Shown here: piece after piece, positions 39,208-47,826 of the stretch
Numbering within the stretch: the stretch's first letter is position 1
How the letters are laid out: each line of letters starts with the position of its first letter
Assembly (NCBI GenBank): GCA_001725415.1
Contig: MEGH01000002.1
Span: 111,442-175,441 of the forward strand
Direction: 5' to 3'
DNA from: Pseudonocardia sp. SCN 73-27
Lineage (GTDB): Bacteria; Actinomycetota; Actinomycetes; Mycobacteriales; Pseudonocardiaceae
DNA length: 64,000 bases
Made by a program: the position numbers and the translations under genes
The notes under the pieces: generated by a model
Databases searched by the model: none
What the model was told of the DNA's origin: nothing
The model's input: the letters and a program-made list of their open reading frames with translations, nothing else

Positions 39208-42200
39208 ATGTCCGTTGTGCGAGAGGGCTCCGGGAGCCCGTTCGCGCGTGGCGGCGAGCTCGGCCGGGCGATGGCTGGCCTCGACTGGTCGACGACCGCC
39301 GTCGGCACCCCGGAGACCTGGCCGCCTGCCCTCCGCAGCGTCGTGCGGATCCTGCTGGGCTCACGGTTCTCGATGTGGATGGCCTGGGGGCCCGACCTCA
39401 CCGTCTTCTACAACGACGCCTACCAGCGCGACACGTTGCGCACCAAGCACCCGTGGGCCCTCGGCCGCCCCGCCCGCGAGGTGTGGGCGGAGATCTGGGA
39501 CGACATCGGGCCCCGCATCGAGTCGGTCCTCGCGACGGGCGAGGCCACCTGGGACGAGAACCTGCTGCTGCTCCTCGAGCGCAGCGGCTACCCGGAGGAG
39601 ACCTACCACACCTTCTCCTACAGCCCCCTCGCCGACGACGACGGCACCGCCGCCGGGTTCCTGTGCGTCGTCACCGAGAACACCGACCGGGTCCTGTCCG
39701 AGCGGCGGATGTCGACGCTGCGCAACCTGTCGACCGCGCTGGCCGAGGCCCGCTCGGAGCAGGAGGTCGTCGCCACCGTCCGCACGCAGCTCGCCTGCGC
39801 CACCCGCGACCTGCCGTTCACCGCGGTCTACCTGACCGACGGGGCCGGCGGCGGGGCCACGGCGCGGCTGGCCTGCGCCGCAGGCATCGAGCCGGGATCG
39901 GCGGGTGCCCCCGAGGTGATCGGCGCCGGCCACCCGTGGCACCGGCCGGAGGTGCACGACGGCGCCGCGGCCGTCGTCGACGACGTGCCGGACCTGCTCG
40001 CCGGCCTGCCCTCCGGGGCGTGGGACCGGCCGCCGCAGCAGGCGATGGTGCTGCCGCTGGGGCCGCCGCAGGACGGCCCGGCCACCGGGTTCGTCGTCGC
40101 CGGGCTCAACCCCCACCGCGCCCTCGACGAGAGCTACCGCGGCTTCGTCGAGCTCCTGGTGGCGCAGGTCGCGTCGGGCCTGTTCAACGCCCGCGCCTAC
40201 GAGGCCGAACGTGCCCGGGCCGAGGCCCTCGCCGAGCTGGACCGGGCCAAGACCGACTTCTTCTCCAACGTCTCGCACGAGTTCCGCACCCCGCTGACGC
40301 TGATCATGGGCCCGATCGACGAGCTGCGCCGCGACGCCGACCCCGGCCCGGTCGACCCGGCCCGGCTGCGCACCGAGCTCGATGTGATGCACCGCAACGG
40401 GTTGCGGCTCGGGAAGCTCGTCAACAGCCTCCTCGACTACTCCCGGCTGCAGGCGGGCCGCATCGACGCCCGCTTCGCGCCGGTCGACCTGGCACGGCTC
40501 ACCGGTGAGCTCGCCGGCGCGTTCCGCTCCGCGATCGAGAGCGCGGGGCTCGGCTTCGTCGTCGACTGCCCGCCGCTGTCCGCGCCCGTCCTCGTCGACC
40601 GCGACAGCTGGGAGAAGATCGTCCTCAACCTGCTGTCCAACGCGCTCAAGTTCACCTTCGACGGCGACGTCCGGGTGGAGCTGCGCGAGATCGGGGACAG
40701 GGTCCGCCTGACGGTGGCCGACACCGGCGTCGGCGTCGCGGCGAACGAGATCCCGCGGCTGTTCGAACGGTTCCACCGCGTCGTCGGGGTCCGGTCGCGG
40801 TCCACCGAGGGAAGCGGCATCGGGCTGGCGATGGTCCGCGAGCTCGTCGTCCTGCACGGCGGGACGATCACCGCGGAGAGCACCCCCGAAGTCGGCACGA
40901 CGTTCGTCGTCGACCTGCCGACCGGCACCGCGCACCTGCCCGCCGACCGCATCGACGACGCCCCCGCCGCGCTCGAGGCCACGCCCCGGCTCGCCGAGCC
41001 GTTCGTGGCGGAGTCGCTGCGTTGGCTGCCCGGACCCGTCGCCCCGACCGCGACCCAGGCCCCGATCGGTGCCGCCCGCGTCCTCGTGGCCGACGACAAC
41101 GCCGACATGCGCGACTACCTGCACCGGCTGCTGGCCGACCGGCACGACGTCGAGGTCGTGCCCGACGGGCGGGCCGCGCTCACCGCCGCGCTCACCGACC
41201 CGCCCGACATCGTCGTGTCCGACGTGATGATGCCCGGCATCGACGGGCTGGAGCTGCTCGCGCGGCTGCGGGCCGACTCGCGGACCGCCCGGGTGCCGGT
41301 ACTGCTGCTGTCGGCCCGCGCCGGGGAGGAGGCGGCCGTCGAGGGGATGGCTGCGGGCGCCGACGACTACCTGGTGAAGCCGTTCGCCGCGTCCGAGCTG
41401 CTCGCACGCGTCGACGGGACGCTGCGGCTGAGCCGTGCCAGGACCGAGGCCGAACGCCGCTTCCGCATGCTCGCCGACGCGACACCCGCCCTGATCTGGG
41501 CGGACGGGCCCGACGGCGACCGCGCCTTCGTCAACCAGGCGTGGCGCGACTACACCGGCATCGAGGACGCCGGGAACTGGCGCACGTTCGTCCACCCCGA
41601 CGACGTCGCGCGCTACGACCGCAGGCGCGCCGCCGCCACCGAGGCCGGCTCGGGCTTCGAGGTCGAGTACCGCCTCCGCGGCGTCGACGGCCGCTACCGT
41701 TGGATGCTCGACCGCGGCGTCCCCGTGAAGGGCGGCGGCACCGGCTACGTCGGCGGCTGCCTCGACATCGACGCCCGCTTCCGCGAGGAGGAGCGGCAGC
41801 GCCTGCTCGGACAGGTCGGGGCGGCGATGGAACGCGTCGCCACCGTCGACGGGCGGCGCGACGCCCTCGTGCGCACCCTGGTCGACGAGGGCGTCGCCGA
41901 CCTCGTCCTGGTCGACACCGACCCGACGAGGCTCGTCGACGTCGAGGAGGGGCCGCGGCTGGTCGCGCCCGCCGACGCGGGGTTCCTCGCCGTCGGCTCG
42001 CCGGACGAGCGGGAACGCTGGAACGAGCTCGGGGTGCGCAGCGTCGCGCTGGTCCCGCTGGCGGCGCGCGGCCGCGTCGCCGGAGTGCTCGTCGCGGGCC
42101 GCAGCGCGCCCGCCACGCCGCAGGACGACGACGATCTCGCCCTGCTCGTCGAGGTCGGGAACCGCGCCGCGGTCGCGCTCGACAACGCGCAGCTGTTCGC

Positions 42201-44661
42201 GAGCGAGCAGGCCACGACCGCACGGCTCACGCTGCTGCAGCAAGCCACTGCGGCCCTGTCGGCCGCACCGACGCCACTGCGCGTGGCCGAGGTCGCCACC
42301 GAGCAGTTCCAGCAGCTCACCGGGGCCGCGGCAGTCGGGGTGTGGGAGCTGCGGGCCGATGGCGTCCTCGAAGCGCTGGCGTTGCGCGGCTGGGACCCGC
42401 GCGTCGAACGCGACTGGAGCACCCTGCCGACGGACTCCGAGGACCCGACCGCGGACGCCGTCCGCTCCGGCGTCCCGATGTGGGTGGAGACCGACGACGA
42501 CTGGCGCACCCGCTACCCGGCCATCCGCGACCTCGTGCGCCGCGAGTACGGGTACGCGTCCGTGTCGTCGGTGCCGCTGCTGGTCGCCGGCCGCTGCATC
42601 GGCGTCGTCTCGATCGCGTTCGTCGAGGACCGGACCCTCGACGACGGCGAACGCACCGCCGTCATCGCACTGGCCGAGCAGGGTGCCGAGGCGCTGCGCC
42701 GGGCCGAGCTGCTGGCCGCGGAGAGCGACGCCCGCAGGGCCGCGGAGAAGTTCACCGCCGTCGTCGCTGCGCTGTCGCGGGCCGTCACCCCGGCCGAGGT
42801 GGGGCAGGTCATGCTGCAGCATGCGGGCGACCTCGGCGCCGAGGAGTCCGCCGTCGTGCTCGTCGAGGAGGGGCAGCTGGAGGTCCTCGCCGCATCCAGG
42901 CTCGTCGGTGTGCGGCGGGTGCCGCTCGACGCCGGGCACCCGTTGGCCCACGCGACGCGCACCGGGCAGCCGGTGTGGGTGGGCGACCGCTCGGAGCAGG
43001 CGTGGAGCGGCCGCAGACTGCGGGCCGGACAGATCGCGCTCCCCGACCAGGTCGCGGTCCCGCTCGTCCTCGCCGGGGTGACGCTCGGCGCGCTCGGGCT
43101 GCGGTTCCCCGACACCGCCGCTCCGCTGTCCGACGAGGCCCGCACGGCCCTGCTCACCGTCGCCGCCCAGTGCGCCCAGGCCATCGACCGGGCCCGGCTT
43201 CACGAGGCCGAGCACGAGATCGCCGCCGTCCTGCAGCGCAGCCTGCTCCCGCGCGAGGTGGTGCCGCTCGACGGGCTCGCCGTCGCCGCCCGCTACCGCC
43301 CCGGCGCGGCGGGCGTCCAGGCCGGTGGCGACTGGTACGACCTGTTCCCCGTCGCCATGCCCGGCGGTGGTGAGGGGATCGCGCTCGCCGTCGGCGACGT
43401 CGTCGGGCAGGGCGCGCCGGCCGCCGCGGTCATGGGCCAGCTGCGCGTCGCGCTGTCCGGCGCGCTGCGCCAGGGCCGTACGCCCGCCGAGGCGCTGGAG
43501 ACCCTCGACGGGTACGTCGGTTGGATTCCCGGCGCGGCGGCGTCGACGGCCGCGTGCCTGATCCTCGAACGCAGGACCCGGACGCTGCGCTGGGCCCGCG
43601 CCGGGCACCTGCCCCCGCTGCTCGTCGACGCCGCCGACGCCGGGTACCTCGAGGGCGGCCACGGGGCCGTGCTCGGCATGTCGGGCAGGCCGCCCTACAC
43701 CGAGGGCACCACCGTCGTCCGGCCCGGCGCGACCCTGCTGCTCTACACCGACGGCCTCGTCGAACGCCGCGGTGAGCTGATCGACGACGGTCTGGAGCGG
43801 CTGCGCGCTGCGGCCGCGGAGCTCGCCGACGCCCCGCCCGAGCAGCTCGTCGACGGGCTGCTCGACCGGCTCGGGGAGAAGGGCGTCCATATCGACGACG
43901 TCGCCGTCGTCGCCGTCCGGCTGCTCCCCGGGCCCCTCGACCTGCAGGTTCCCGCCGACGCAGGCGAGCTGCGCGGGCTGCGCCGCCGGATCGCCGCGTG
44001 GGCGCGGCTCGCGGCGCTGGACCCGATGCTCGTCGACGACCTCCAGCTCGCGCTCGGCGAGGCGGCCGCCAACGCCGTCGACCACGCCTACCCGCCCGAC
44101 GCCCCCGGGACCTTCGACGTCCAGGTCGCGTTGCGGGGCGCCGGGGCCGTGCATGTCGTCGTGACCGACCAGGGGACGTGGCGGCCGGTGCCGGTGGACA
44201 AGGGGCACCGTGGCCGCGGGCTCGACCTGATCCGCTCGCTCGGCCACGACGTCGAGGTCCGGGCCGGCGCCGACGGCACCGTCGTCGAGTTCGAGATGGT
44301 GCCCGAGGGGGCGCCCGTGGAACCCTCCGCCCGTCCGGCACCCGCGCCGGTGCTGCCGCGGCTCGAGGCCCGGCGGGAGCACGACCGGCTGAACGTCCTG
44401 GTCACGGGCGAGATCGACCTCGCGTCCGTCGACGAGCTGCGCCCCGACCTGGCCGGGCTGCTCGACACCGCGGGCCCAGGGGACGAGGTCCACCTCGATC
44501 TCGACGGTGTCGCGTACCTGGCCAGCGCGGGCGTCGGCATGCTCGTGGACCTGATCGGGCAGGCCACCGGTCGGTCGGTCCGGTTGGTGCTGCAGGCCTC
44601 ACCGGGGACGCCCGCCGCCCGTGTCCTCGACCTGGCGCGGATCGGGCCGGACGTCCTCTGA
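39208..44661 (+). CDS. Giant hybrid sensor: histidine kinase-receiver-PAS-GAF-SpoIIE-HATPase-STAS
   Basis: A 1817-residue soluble signalling protein. In order: PAS-like (about 20-150); GAF (165-325); HisKA with H357 in SNVSHEFRTPL; HATPase (about 465-585, NLLSNALKF); receiver (625-738) with D672 in VVSDVMMPGIDGLELL and LVKPF; PAS (750-862); three GAF-like units (about 865-1330); SpoIIE PP2C (1335-1572) with GGDWYDLF and GQGAPAAAVM; RsbW-like HATPase (1578-1698, LALGEAAANAVDHAY); STAS (1718-1816) with Ser in YLASAGVGML. It joins a phosphorelay and a whole partner-switching module in one chain. GGGAG five bases before the ATG at 39208 supports this start over 39193. Its output partner is unknown. 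Confidence 0.93.
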   Translation: MSVVREGSGSPFARGGELGRAMAGLDWSTTAVGTPETWPPALRSVVRILLGSRFSMWMAWGPDLTVFYNDAYQRDTLRTKHPWALGRPAREVWAEIWDDIGPRIESVLATGEATWDENLLLLLERSGYPEETYHTFSYSPLADDDGTAAGFLCVVTENTDRVLSERRMSTLRNLSTALAEARSEQEVVATVRTQLACATRDLPFTAVYLTDGAGGGATARLACAAGIEPGSAGAPEVIGAGHPWHRPEVHDGAAAVVDDVPDLLAGLPSGAWDRPPQQAMVLPLGPPQDGPATGFVVAGLNPHRALDESYRGFVELLVAQVASGLFNARAYEAERARAEALAELDRAKTDFFSNVSHEFRTPLTLIMGPIDELRRDADPGPVDPARLRTELDVMHRNGLRLGKLVNSLLDYSRLQAGRIDARFAPVDLARLTGELAGAFRSAIESAGLGFVVDCPPLSAPVLVDRDSWEKIVLNLLSNALKFTFDGDVRVELREIGDRVRLTVADTGVGVAANEIPRLFERFHRVVGVRSRSTEGSGIGLAMVRELVVLHGGTITAESTPEVGTTFVVDLPTGTAHLPADRIDDAPAALEATPRLAEPFVAESLRWLPGPVAPTATQAPIGAARVLVADDNADMRDYLHRLLADRHDVEVVPDGRAALTAALTDPPDIVVSDVMMPGIDGLELLARLRADSRTARVPVLLLSARAGEEAAVEGMAAGADDYLVKPFAASELLARVDGTLRLSRARTEAERRFRMLADATPALIWADGPDGDRAFVNQAWRDYTGIEDAGNWRTFVHPDDVARYDRRRAAATEAGSGFEVEYRLRGVDGRYRWMLDRGVPVKGGGTGYVGGCLDIDARFREEERQRLLGQVGAAMERVATVDGRRDALVRTLVDEGVADLVLVDTDPTRLVDVEEGPRLVAPADAGFLAVGSPDERERWNELGVRSVALVPLAARGRVAGVLVAGRSAPATPQDDDDLALLVEVGNRAAVALDNAQLFASEQATTARLTLLQQATAALSAAPTPLRVAEVATEQFQQLTGAAAVGVWELRADGVLEALALRGWDPRVERDWSTLPTDSEDPTADAVRSGVPMWVETDDDWRTRYPAIRDLVRREYGYASVSSVPLLVAGRCIGVVSIAFVEDRTLDDGERTAVIALAEQGAEALRRAELLAAESDARRAAEKFTAVVAALSRAVTPAEVGQVMLQHAGDLGAEESAVVLVEEGQLEVLAASRLVGVRRVPLDAGHPLAHATRTGQPVWVGDRSEQAWSGRRLRAGQIALPDQVAVPLVLAGVTLGALGLRFPDTAAPLSDEARTALLTVAAQCAQAIDRARLHEAEHEIAAVLQRSLLPREVVPLDGLAVAARYRPGAAGVQAGGDWYDLFPVAMPGGGEGIALAVGDVVGQGAPAAAVMGQLRVALSGALRQGRTPAEALETLDGYVGWIPGAAASTAACLILERRTRTLRWARAGHLPPLLVDAADAGYLEGGHGAVLGMSGRPPYTEGTTVVRPGATLLLYTDGLVERRGELIDDGLERLRAAAAELADAPPEQLVDGLLDRLGEKGVHIDDVAVVAVRLLPGPLDLQVPADAGELRGLRRRIAAWARLAALDPMLVDDLQLALGEAAANAVDHAYPPDAPGTFDVQVALRGAGAVHVVVTDQGTWRPVPVDKGHRGRGLDLIRSLGHDVEVRAGADGTVVEFEMVPEGAPVEPSARPAPAPVLPRLEARREHDRLNVLVTGEIDLASVDELRPDLAGLLDTAGPGDEVHLDLDGVAYLASAGVGMLVDLIGQATGRSVRLVLQASPGTPAARVLDLARIGPDVL

Positions 44662-44784
44662 GCAGGGGCGGTCAGCCGACGGGCAGGGTCGGGTCCGGCG
44701 GGCAGTGGTGGTCGGAGACCGGCTCGTCGCCGGCGGGCGCAGCACCGAGGCCACCCACCACATCCACCGCGGCGCGTGCGAAGG

Positions 44785-45285
44785 TCAGGAGGAATTCGCG
44801 GTGATCACCAGGTACTGACCCGGTGTGGTGGTCACCTGCACGAACACCATCTTGAGGCCCGACGTCCCGGGCGCGGCGGCGGCGACCGCGCCGGCGGCAT
44901 CCGTGCGGGTCATCGCCGTGATGATGATCGGCTGCACTCCGTCCACAGCGACCCCGCCGCCGACGGCGAGGCTCTGGGTCAGGACGGGCGAGTCGAAGAG
45001 CTGGACGAAGGCTGTGCCGTCCTGACCGCGGCTCGGGGTCCAGACCATGTCCCCCCAGCTGAACACCTTGGGCTGCGGTGGCAGCCCGTCGGCGCCGGCC
45101 GTGACGCTGGTGAGCGTGACCGTCGTGCCACCCAGGACCACGAACCCGGGCCCCGACGGCGGCGTGATCGCGGCGGCGTTCTCCTGCACGGCGTCCTTCT
45201 CCGCCGCCCCCGAGCACGCCGCGAGCGCGAGCACGCTCGCGAGGAGGGCGAGCAGAATCGTCCGCGGACGGAAGCGGCTGCGCAC
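44785..45285 (-). CDS. Secreted lipoprotein of unknown function
   Basis: A 166-residue exported protein. The signal peptide is basic (RSRFRPR) then hydrophobic (TILLALLASVLALAAC), with the lipobox LALAAC making the Cys near residue 24 the acylation site. The mature part is mostly beta-type with GFVVLGGTTVTLTSVTAG and QPIIITAMTRTD and no catalytic motif. I choose the GTG at 45285 just before the signal; the frame extends further but without signal character. It lies downstream of the sensor kinase gene (gap 49) on the same strand and may be a cell-surface ligand sensor. No family is recognised. Confidence 0.7.
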   Translation of the reverse strand: MRSRFRPRTILLALLASVLALAACSGAAEKDAVQENAAAITPPSGPGFVVLGGTTVTLTSVTAGADGLPPQPKVFSWGDMVWTPSRGQDGTAFVQLFDSPVLTQSLAVGGGVAVDGVQPIIITAMTRTDAAGAVAAAAPGTSGLKMVFVQVTTTPGQYLVITANSS

Positions 45286-45334
45286 GTGCCGGACCCTAGA
45301 GCCCGCGGCGACGGCGTCCCAGCCGCCGACCGGG

Positions 45335-46474
45335 CTACGCCCCGGCACGCACCGGCACGGTCGCCGACGCACTTCGGTCGAGCGGCAGCTCCACCGTCGC
45401 GGTCAGGCCGCCGCCCGGGCGGGGCGCCAACATCAGGGTCCCGTCGTGCGCGCGGGCGATGCTGCGGACGATCGCCAGCCCCAGGCCGACGCCCGGATGG
45501 TCGGTGGAGCGGGTGCGCTCGGCACCGCGACGGAACGGTTCGGCCAGTGTGGACACCAGCCGCGGGTCGAGCGGCGCGCCGGTGTTCTCGACGGTCAGCA
45601 CCACCGTCGCGTCCCGGGAGGCGGTCGCGATCCGCACGCCGCCGCCCGCGGGCAGGTTGTGGACGATCGCGTTGTGCACCAGGTTCGTCGTCAGCTGCAG
45701 CAGCAGCGCGTGCGAGCCGACGACCGGGGCCGGGTCGTCGACGGTCTCGACGGCCACGCCGCGCGCCTCGGCCAGCGGCAGCAGCGTCTCCGTGGCGTCC
45801 TCGGCCAGCAAGGCCAGGTCGACGTGCTCGCGTGTTCCTGCCGGGGTGGACCGCTGGTCGGCCCGCCCCAGCAGCAGCAACGCCTCGGTCAGCGCGATCG
45901 CCCGGGAGTTGACGGCGTGCAGCCGGTCGAGCAGCTCACCCGTGTCGTGGCCGGGATCGGCGCGGGCCACGTCGAGCAGCGCCTGCGTCGTCGCGAGCGG
46001 GGTGCGCAGCTCGTGGGAGGCGTTGGCGGCGAACCGGCGCTGCTCCTCCACGTGGGCCTGCAGTCGGCCGAGCATCGCGTCGAACGCGTCGGCGAGCTCG
46101 CGGAACTCGTCGCCCGGGCCATCCAGCTCGATGCGGTGCGACAGCGACCCGGCCGCCGCGGCCCGGGTGGCGCCGGTGATGCGCCGCAGCGGCGCCAGCA
46201 TCCGCCCGGCCAGCAGCCACCCCCCGCCGAGCCCGAACACCAGCAGGAACACCAGGATCGTGGCGACGGCGATGCCGAACACGGCCGGGCCGTAGCTGCC
46301 CGGGTCGACGATGCGCGGCAGGTTCGCCGGGTTGGGTACGAGGTAGCGCAGCGGCACGTCGCGCAGCAGGAACGCCCACACCGCCCCGAGCAGCAGCACG
46401 CACGCGAGCATCAGGAACGCGGCGTAGCTCAGCGCCAGCCGGGCGCGCACGCTCGTCCCCGGCTCCCGGGTCAC
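45335..46474 (-). CDS. Sensor histidine kinase (OmpR-class partner)
   Basis: A 379-residue membrane kinase. The first membrane helix is at about 15-36 and the second at 65-88, with a short outside loop between. HAMP is at about 88-142, HisKA with H154 in NASHELRTPL, and a HATPase domain with NLVHNAIVHN (N box), VENTGAPLD (G1) and GVGLGLAIVRSIARAH (G2). The GTG at 46474 overlaps the response-regulator stop by four bases. The two form one system whose nearest output candidates are the VanY-type peptidase and exonuclease-family genes across the divergent promoter. The cue is probably at the cell envelope (inference). Confidence 0.93.
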   Translation of the reverse strand: MTREPGTSVRARLALSYAAFLMLACVLLLGAVWAFLLRDVPLRYLVPNPANLPRIVDPGSYGPAVFGIAVATILVFLLVFGLGGGWLLAGRMLAPLRRITGATRAAAAGSLSHRIELDGPGDEFRELADAFDAMLGRLQAHVEEQRRFAANASHELRTPLATTQALLDVARADPGHDTGELLDRLHAVNSRAIALTEALLLLGRADQRSTPAGTREHVDLALLAEDATETLLPLAEARGVAVETVDDPAPVVGSHALLLQLTTNLVHNAIVHNLPAGGGVRIATASRDATVVLTVENTGAPLDPRLVSTLAEPFRRGAERTRSTDHPGVGLGLAIVRSIARAHDGTLMLAPRPGGGLTATVELPLDRSASATVPVRAGA

Positions 46475-47142
46475 GACGCGTCCCCAGCGTCGATGCGGTA
46501 CCCCACGCCCGGGACCGTGGCGATGATCGCCGGTTCGCCGAGGCGTTTGCGCAGGGCCGACACGGTGATCCGGACGGCGTTGGTGAACGGGTCGGCGTTC
46601 TCGTCCCACGCCCGTTCCAGCAGCTCCTCGGCGCTGACGACGCCGCACTCGGCCGCGACGAGGACCTCCAGCACCGCGAACTGCTTGCGGGTCAGCGCGA
46701 CGTAGCGGCCGTTGCGGAAGACCTCGCGGCGGAACGGGTCGACCCGCAGCCCGGCGATCTCCCGCACCGGCGGCCGGTGGTGCGAGCGGCGGCGGTCGAG
46801 CGCCCGCAGCCGCAGCACGAGCTCGCGCAGCGCGAACGGCTTCGTCAGGTAGTCGTCGGCGCCGAGCTCGAAGCCCGAGGCCTTGTCGTCGAGCCGGTCG
46901 GCGGCGGTGAGCATCAGGATCGGCATGCCGCTGCCGGAGGCGACGATCCGCTGCGCGATCTCGTCACCGGACGGGCCGGGGACGTCGCGGTCGAGGACGG
47001 CGATGTCGTAACTGTTGACGCCGAGCTGCGCGAGCGCGGTGTCGCCGTCGCGGGCGACGTCGGCGGCGATCGCCTCCAGGCGTAGGCCGTCGCGGATGGC
47101 GTCGGCGAGGAAGGGCTCGTCCTCCACGATCAGCACGCGCAT
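46471..47142 (-). CDS. OmpR/PhoB-family response regulator
   Basis: A 223-residue regulator. The receiver domain has acidic residues E7 and D8 (VEDEP), phospho-acceptor D51 in AVLDRDVPG and the Lys of YLTKPFALREL near 101. The C-terminal winged helix (about 128-220) contains LTRKQFAVLEVLVAAECGVVSAEELLERAWDENADPFTNAVRITVSALRKRL. It is translated before its kinase with overlapping stop and start. It diverges from a VanY-type gene with an 87-base space that contains repeated GYATCG hexamers, likely its own binding boxes. Confidence 0.95.
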   Translation of the reverse strand: MRVLIVEDEPFLADAIRDGLRLEAIAADVARDGDTALAQLGVNSYDIAVLDRDVPGPSGDEIAQRIVASGSGMPILMLTAADRLDDKASGFELGADDYLTKPFALRELVLRLRALDRRRSHHRPPVREIAGLRVDPFRREVFRNGRYVALTRKQFAVLEVLVAAECGVVSAEELLERAWDENADPFTNAVRITVSALRKRLGEPAIIATVPGVGYRIDAGDAS

Positions 47143-47164
47143 GCGCCCGAGGCTAGGAGAACTC

Positions 47165-47196
47165 GCATATCGACGGCGTATCGGTTTTCGGATACG
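47165..47196. promoter_or_regulatory. Candidate response-regulator boxes
   Basis: GCATATCG (47165-47172) and GCGTATCG (47176-47183) are direct repeats at 11-base spacing, the helical-turn spacing used by OmpR-type dimers. An inverted GATACG (47191-47196) follows. They fill the divergent space between the response regulator and the VanY-type gene. Confidence 0.45.
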
Positions 47197-47229
47197 GGCC
47201 GGCAACAGCGCGTCGCGTCGACTGGGGCC

Positions 47230-47826
47230 ATGATCCGGACCCCTGTTCCGAGACGGCGCCTGCGCGGGACGCCGGTCGTCGTGCTCCTGCTCGCCGCGGC
47301 GGCCGTCGCGGTGATGGTTGCGCTGCTCTCGCCCTCGTCGCCTTCCTCGCCGACACGGGTGCCCCGCGGTGCGCTCGGCGCCGCCGACGGTGTCGTCCCC
47401 GACGGCGTGACGGTGTTCGACGACGTCCCCGCCGTGACGAACCTCGACGCCGGCCTGCTGGCGGCCCTGCGCAGCGCGGCGCGGGACGCCGTCGGTGACG
47501 GCGTCGAGTTCGTCGTCAACAGCGGGTGGCGGTCACGGGCCTATCAGGACCGGCTGCTGCGCGACGCGATCGCGCAGTACGGCTCGGAGGAGGAGGCGGC
47601 CCGCTGGGTGGCGACCGCGGACACGTCGCCGCACGTGTCGGGACAGGCCGTCGACATCGGACCGACCGCCGCGGCGACCTGGATCTCCCGGCACGGCGCC
47701 GGGTACGGGCTGTGCCGCGTCTACCGCAACGAGCCGTGGCACGTCGAGCTGCGCCCGGAGGCGGTCGACGCCGGCTGCCCCCGGATGTACGCCGACCCGA
47801 CGCAGGACCCGAGGATGCAGCGATGA
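47230..47826 (+). CDS. VanY-type D-alanyl-D-alanine carboxypeptidase
   Basis: A 198-residue membrane-anchored zinc peptidase. An N-terminal helix (PVVVLLLAAAAVAVMVALL, 15-33) places the rest outside. The zinc/catalytic motifs are SPHVSGQAVDIG (H135 and D142) and EPWHVEL (H171). It belongs to peptidase family M15, which trims the terminal D-Ala of peptidoglycan peptides. It is divergent from a two-component system, and its stop overlaps the next start by four bases. The arrangement resembles VanRS-controlled VanY, but no VanHAX genes are present, so ordinary wall maturation is more likely than resistance. Confidence 0.9.
   Translation: MIRTPVPRRRLRGTPVVVLLLAAAAVAVMVALLSPSSPSSPTRVPRGALGAADGVVPDGVTVFDDVPAVTNLDAGLLAALRSAARDAVGDGVEFVVNSGWRSRAYQDRLLRDAIAQYGSEEEAARWVATADTSPHVSGQAVDIGPTAAATWISRHGAGYGLCRVYRNEPWHVELRPEAVDAGCPRMYADPTQDPRMQR

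Noticed and set aside
39361-44493. A 1710-codon open frame on the minus strand opposite the giant sensor gene
   Set aside because: It mirrors the codon pattern of the plus-strand gene, is Arg/Asp/Gly/Val-rich without domains, and the plus strand carries clear catalytic motifs throughout. Long antisense frames are common at this GC content.
44672-44790. Open tail reading AVDVVGGLGAAPAGDEPVSD on the minus strand after the lipoprotein gene
   Set aside because: No start of its own, overlaps the lipoprotein gene in another frame and has no family features.
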